Source: Thalassobacillus sp. CUG 92003
Lineage (GTDB): Bacteria; Bacillota; Bacilli; Bacillales; Halobacillaceae
NCBI RefSeq assembly: GCF_013618635.1
Contig: NZ_JABLSJ010000003.1
Location: 62,001 to 126,000, forward strand
DNA: 64,000 nt
Direction: 5' to 3'
This document shows, in pieces, positions 61,895-64,000 of this stretch; position 1 is the first letter of the stretch, and each line of letters opens with the position of its first letter. The translations under genes and the position numbers were made by a program. A model generated the notes under the pieces. It was not told the DNA's origin. It saw only the letters and a program-made list of their open reading frames with translations, and did not search any database.

Positions 61895-63270
61895 TCTTCT
61901 TTTAACACTAACTGCGTCACACACTCAACATGATTCGTCTGCGGAAACATATCAACCGGCTGAACTTCCTTCGTCTCATACCCGCCGTCTTCAAGAATTC
62001 TCAAATCACGCGCAAGCGTCGACGGGTTGCAGGAAACGTAAACGATCCGTTCGGGTTGCATTTCGAGCATGGCGTGTAGGAGGTTCTCGTCGCAGCCTTT
62101 GCGCGGTGGGTCGACGACGATGACGTCGGGGCGCAGGCCTTGGGAGAGCCACCAGGGCATGATTTTTTCGGCTTGGCCGACGTAGAATTCGGCGTTGTCG
62201 ATGTTGTTGAGTTTGGCGTTCTTTTTGGCGTCTGTGACGGCGTCCGGGACGACTTCGACGCCGTATACGTGTTTGGCGTTTTCAGCAAGAAACAGGGAGA
62301 TGGTACCGATGCCGCAATAGGCGTCAATGACGGTTTCGCGTCCGCGTAAGTCGGCGTATTCCAGTGCTTTATCATACAGCTGCTTCGTTTGGTTCGGGTT
62401 GACTTGATAGAACGATTTTGGTGAGATCATGAATTTAATATCACCGATTGTGTCATAGATATAGTCATCGCCCCAGAGGACGGTTGTTTTGTCTCCGAGG
62501 ATGACGTTTGTCTGCTCGCTGTTAACGTTCTGTACGATTGATTTGACGTTCGGGAAGGTATCTTTGATCTCGTCGATCAACTTGTCTTTCCCGGGAAGTT
62601 TGTCGGTTCTAGTGATCAAAACGACCATAATGTCGTTGGTGTTCTGTCCGGTACGGACCATGATATGGCGAAGATCGCCGCGATGATTGCCTTCGTGATA
62701 AGCAGAGATACCGAGGCGCTCTGCGATGCGCCGGACGGTTTCGACCATGCGATCGTTTTGTTCGTCCTGGATAAGGCATGTGTCCATATCGATGACTTTG
62801 TGACTGCGTTTTTGGTAAAAGCCTGCCTTCAATTGGCCGTTCTGTTCGTCGACAGGGATTTGGATTTTATTGCGATAACGCCAGGGATCATCCATCCCTA
62901 TGACGGGGTGGACGGGGACATGGCTGAGATGACCGAATTTATGCATAGCGTCTTTGACCTGTTTATGTTTCATATCGAGCTGCATGGCATAACTCATATG
63001 CTGCAGCTGGCAGCCGCCGCATTTGTAATAGACGTTACAAGGTGGTTCGACACGGTCGGAACTGGCTTCGTTCACCTTGACCAGCCGGCCGAAGCCGAAG
63101 TTCTTCTTCACCTTGACGACTTTGACTTGGGCTGTTTCACCAGGCAGTCCATATGGAACAAATAAGGGATAGCCATCTATTTTTCCGACGCCATTCCCTT
63201 CATGGGTCAAATCTTCAAACGATAAATCGATCGTTTCATTCTTTTGCACTGGCGGTTTTGCTTTCGCCAT
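61882..63270 (-). CDS. rlmD: 23S rRNA (uracil-5)-methyltransferase, RlmD/RlmCD type
   Basis: A 462-residue RumA-type methyltransferase. A TRAM domain (about 10-66) is followed by iron-sulfur ligands Cys78, Cys84, Cys87 and Cys165. The SAM motif is [16 protein letters not shown], and [14 protein letters not shown] and the catalytic [12 protein letters not shown] (Cys414) lie in the C-terminal part. It methylates uracils of 23S rRNA; the Bacillus enzyme modifies two sites. It is downstream of dgkB, as in B. subtilis. The stretch 62050-62330 looks clearly more GC-rich than the rest of the gene. Confidence 0.94.
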   Translation of the reverse strand: MAKAKPPVQKNETIDLSFEDLTHEGNGVGKIDGYPLFVPYGLPGETAQVKVVKVKKNFGFGRLVKVNEASSDRVEPPCNVYYKCGGCQLQHMSYAMQLDMKHKQVKDAMHKFGHLSHVPVHPVIGMDDPWRYRNKIQIPVDEQNGQLKAGFYQKRSHKVIDMDTCLIQDEQNDRMVETVRRIAERLGISAYHEGNHRGDLRHIMVRTGQNTNDIMVVLITRTDKLPGKDKLIDEIKDTFPNVKSIVQNVNSEQTNVILGDKTTVLWGDDYIYDTIGDIKFMISPKSFYQVNPNQTKQLYDKALEYADLRGRETVIDAYCGIGTISLFLAENAKHVYGVEVVPDAVTDAKKNAKLNNIDNAEFYVGQAEKIMPWWLSQGLRPDVIVVDPPRKGCDENLLHAMLEMQPERIVYVSCNPSTLARDLRILEDGGYETKEVQPVDMFPQTNHVECVTQLVLKEEAGS

Positions 63271-63354
63271 TTGGGCATCGTCCTCTTTCTTAACAAATTA
63301 GTAGTTATAAAATTCTAACACACTGTTCCTGAAAATGCGATTGCTACAATTCGA

Positions 63355-63386
63355 CAAAAAGCCCTTGCTCAACATTGGAGCAAGGA
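63355..63386 (-). terminator. Terminator after dgkB
   Basis: On the minus strand CTTGCTC pairs with GAGCAAG across seven bases and is followed by GGCTTTTTG, 16 bp after the dgkB stop. Confidence 0.8.
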
Positions 63387-63402
63387 CAGTTGTGTGAAAA
63401 CC

Positions 63403-64000
63403 TTATGATTCAGGCGTGAATCGATCTTTTGGAACAAAAAAGTCGATATGCTGGTATAAGTTAACAAATTCCCCGGGTAATAATCCGCCAAATTCCCCGT
63501 CAATGTTAAGCTGCATTTTTTCCTCGTTCTGAACTTTCACCCGGCTGGCGGTTGTATGAATAAAGTTGGGGTGTGATAAATGGTTCCCGGTTAACGCTAA
63601 GGTAGCAAGCCGGATGAATTCGGCGATGTTCATCTTTTCAATGATCATCAAGTCAAACAAGCCGTCGTCCATTTGCGCTTTCGGAGCCAGTTTCTCAAAT
63701 CCGCCGACCGAATTGGTATTGGAGACGAGAAACAGCATGATTTCCCCTTTGAATTCCTTGCCGTCATACTCCAATTCCACATAGGTCGGGCGCAAGGAAG
63801 GTATCATCTCGATCCCTTTTAAATAATACGCCAGCTGACCGAGCATCGTTTTCAACTTACTCGGAACTTCATAGGAGAGCTCGGTCAACTTGCCACCGCC
63901 TGCAATATTCATAAAATACTGGTCATTGACGCGGCCAATATCGAGGGCCATCGTGTAATCGTCCAGGATGATATCGACTGCTTTATGAATATTGCGAGGT
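63403..64000 (-). CDS. dgkB: Diacylglycerol kinase DgkB, C-terminal part (cut by window edge)
   Basis: The frame is open to the window edge, giving 198 residues of the C-terminal part. NIHKAVDIILDDYTMALDIG, then NDQYFMNIAGGGKLTELSYE and SKLKTMLGQLAYYLKG match the DgkB/YegS lipid-kinase family, and the product continues to the beta-sandwich domain with MQLNIDGEFGG. DgkB phosphorylates diacylglycerol to recycle lipid from lipoteichoic acid synthesis. The N-terminal nucleotide-binding half lies outside the window. The ATG at 63951 is internal, not the start. Confidence 0.92.
   Translation of the reverse strand, partial: PRNIHKAVDIILDDYTMALDIGRVNDQYFMNIAGGGKLTELSYEVPSKLKTMLGQLAYYLKGIEMIPSLRPTYVELEYDGKEFKGEIMLFLVSNTNSVGGFEKLAPKAQMDDGLFDLMIIEKMNIAEFIRLATLALTGNHLSHPNFIHTTASRVKVQNEEKMQLNIDGEFGGLLPGEFVNLYQHIDFFVPKDRFTPES

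Noticed and set aside
1-64000. Prophage, integrative element or tRNA cluster
   Set aside because: No integrase, phage structural genes, transposase or tRNA-like cloverleaf was found; gene order fits ordinary chromosome.

Overview
The window reads as chromosome of an endospore-forming member of the Bacillaceae, probably a salt- or alkali-adapted one. The evidence is strong AGGAGG-type ribosome binding sites throughout, a spoIIP gene, XylR/xylO and CcpA/cre style regulation, a dgkB-rlmD pair arranged as in Bacillus, and several sodium-linked or osmolyte carriers (NhaC, sodium:solute symporter, BCCT). Nothing phage- or plasmid-like was seen.

Region 1 (1-24.1 kb) is a xylan/xylose utilisation island. 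An M24-like gene, xylA and xylB form one operon, divergent from the repressor gene xylR. A second long operon encodes a xylo-oligosaccharide-type ABC importer (binding protein and two permeases, no ATPase), a GH43 and a GH52 beta-xylosidase without signal peptides, a broken thuA-like gene and two Gfo/Idh/MocA oxidoreductases. Around it lie the genes of an oxidative Weimberg-type route: a YjhG-type xylonate dehydratase, a fumarylacetoacetase-fold 2-keto-3-deoxy-sugar-acid dehydratase and a ketoglutarate-semialdehyde dehydrogenase, with an IclR-type regulator. The cell thus seems able to use xylose both by isomerisation and by oxidation. Two perfect cre sites, two XylR-type operators and a shared operator-like block connect these units.

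Region 2 (24.2-44 kb), after a UspA and a DUF2200 gene, is an aromatic catabolism locus. The hpaE-B-D-C operon continues with a FAD synthetase and a DapA-family lyase and is divergent from a LysR regulator. Next come a sodium:solute symporter with a 38-residue companion, then hpaG1-G2-F. Upstream of these on the same strand are an esterase, an NhaC-type antiporter, E2, E1beta and E1alpha of a 2-oxoacid dehydrogenase complex and a HisC-type aminotransferase. I infer a complete route from tyrosine through 4-hydroxyphenylpyruvate and 4-hydroxyphenylacetyl-CoA to 4-hydroxyphenylacetate, homoprotocatechuate and central metabolites. HpaH and HpaI are absent and the DapA-family enzyme may replace them.

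Region 3 (44-64 kb) is mixed chromosome: a DUF1540 protein, a BCCT transporter, a PadR-controlled membrane operon ending in LysE and GDPD genes, an ABC-2 exporter with a LytTR regulator carrying a degenerate ABC domain, a methyltransferase/lipoprotein pair, VanZ, a zincin, small membrane proteins, spoIIP, pepF, rlmD and a partial dgkB.

The intergenic spaces hold two unusual repeat classes. One is a ~125-bp hairpin element (three complete copies and one truncated) whose terminal arms differ between copies yet stay self-complementary. The other is two arrays of ~20-21-nt units with a GACCGATAT core.
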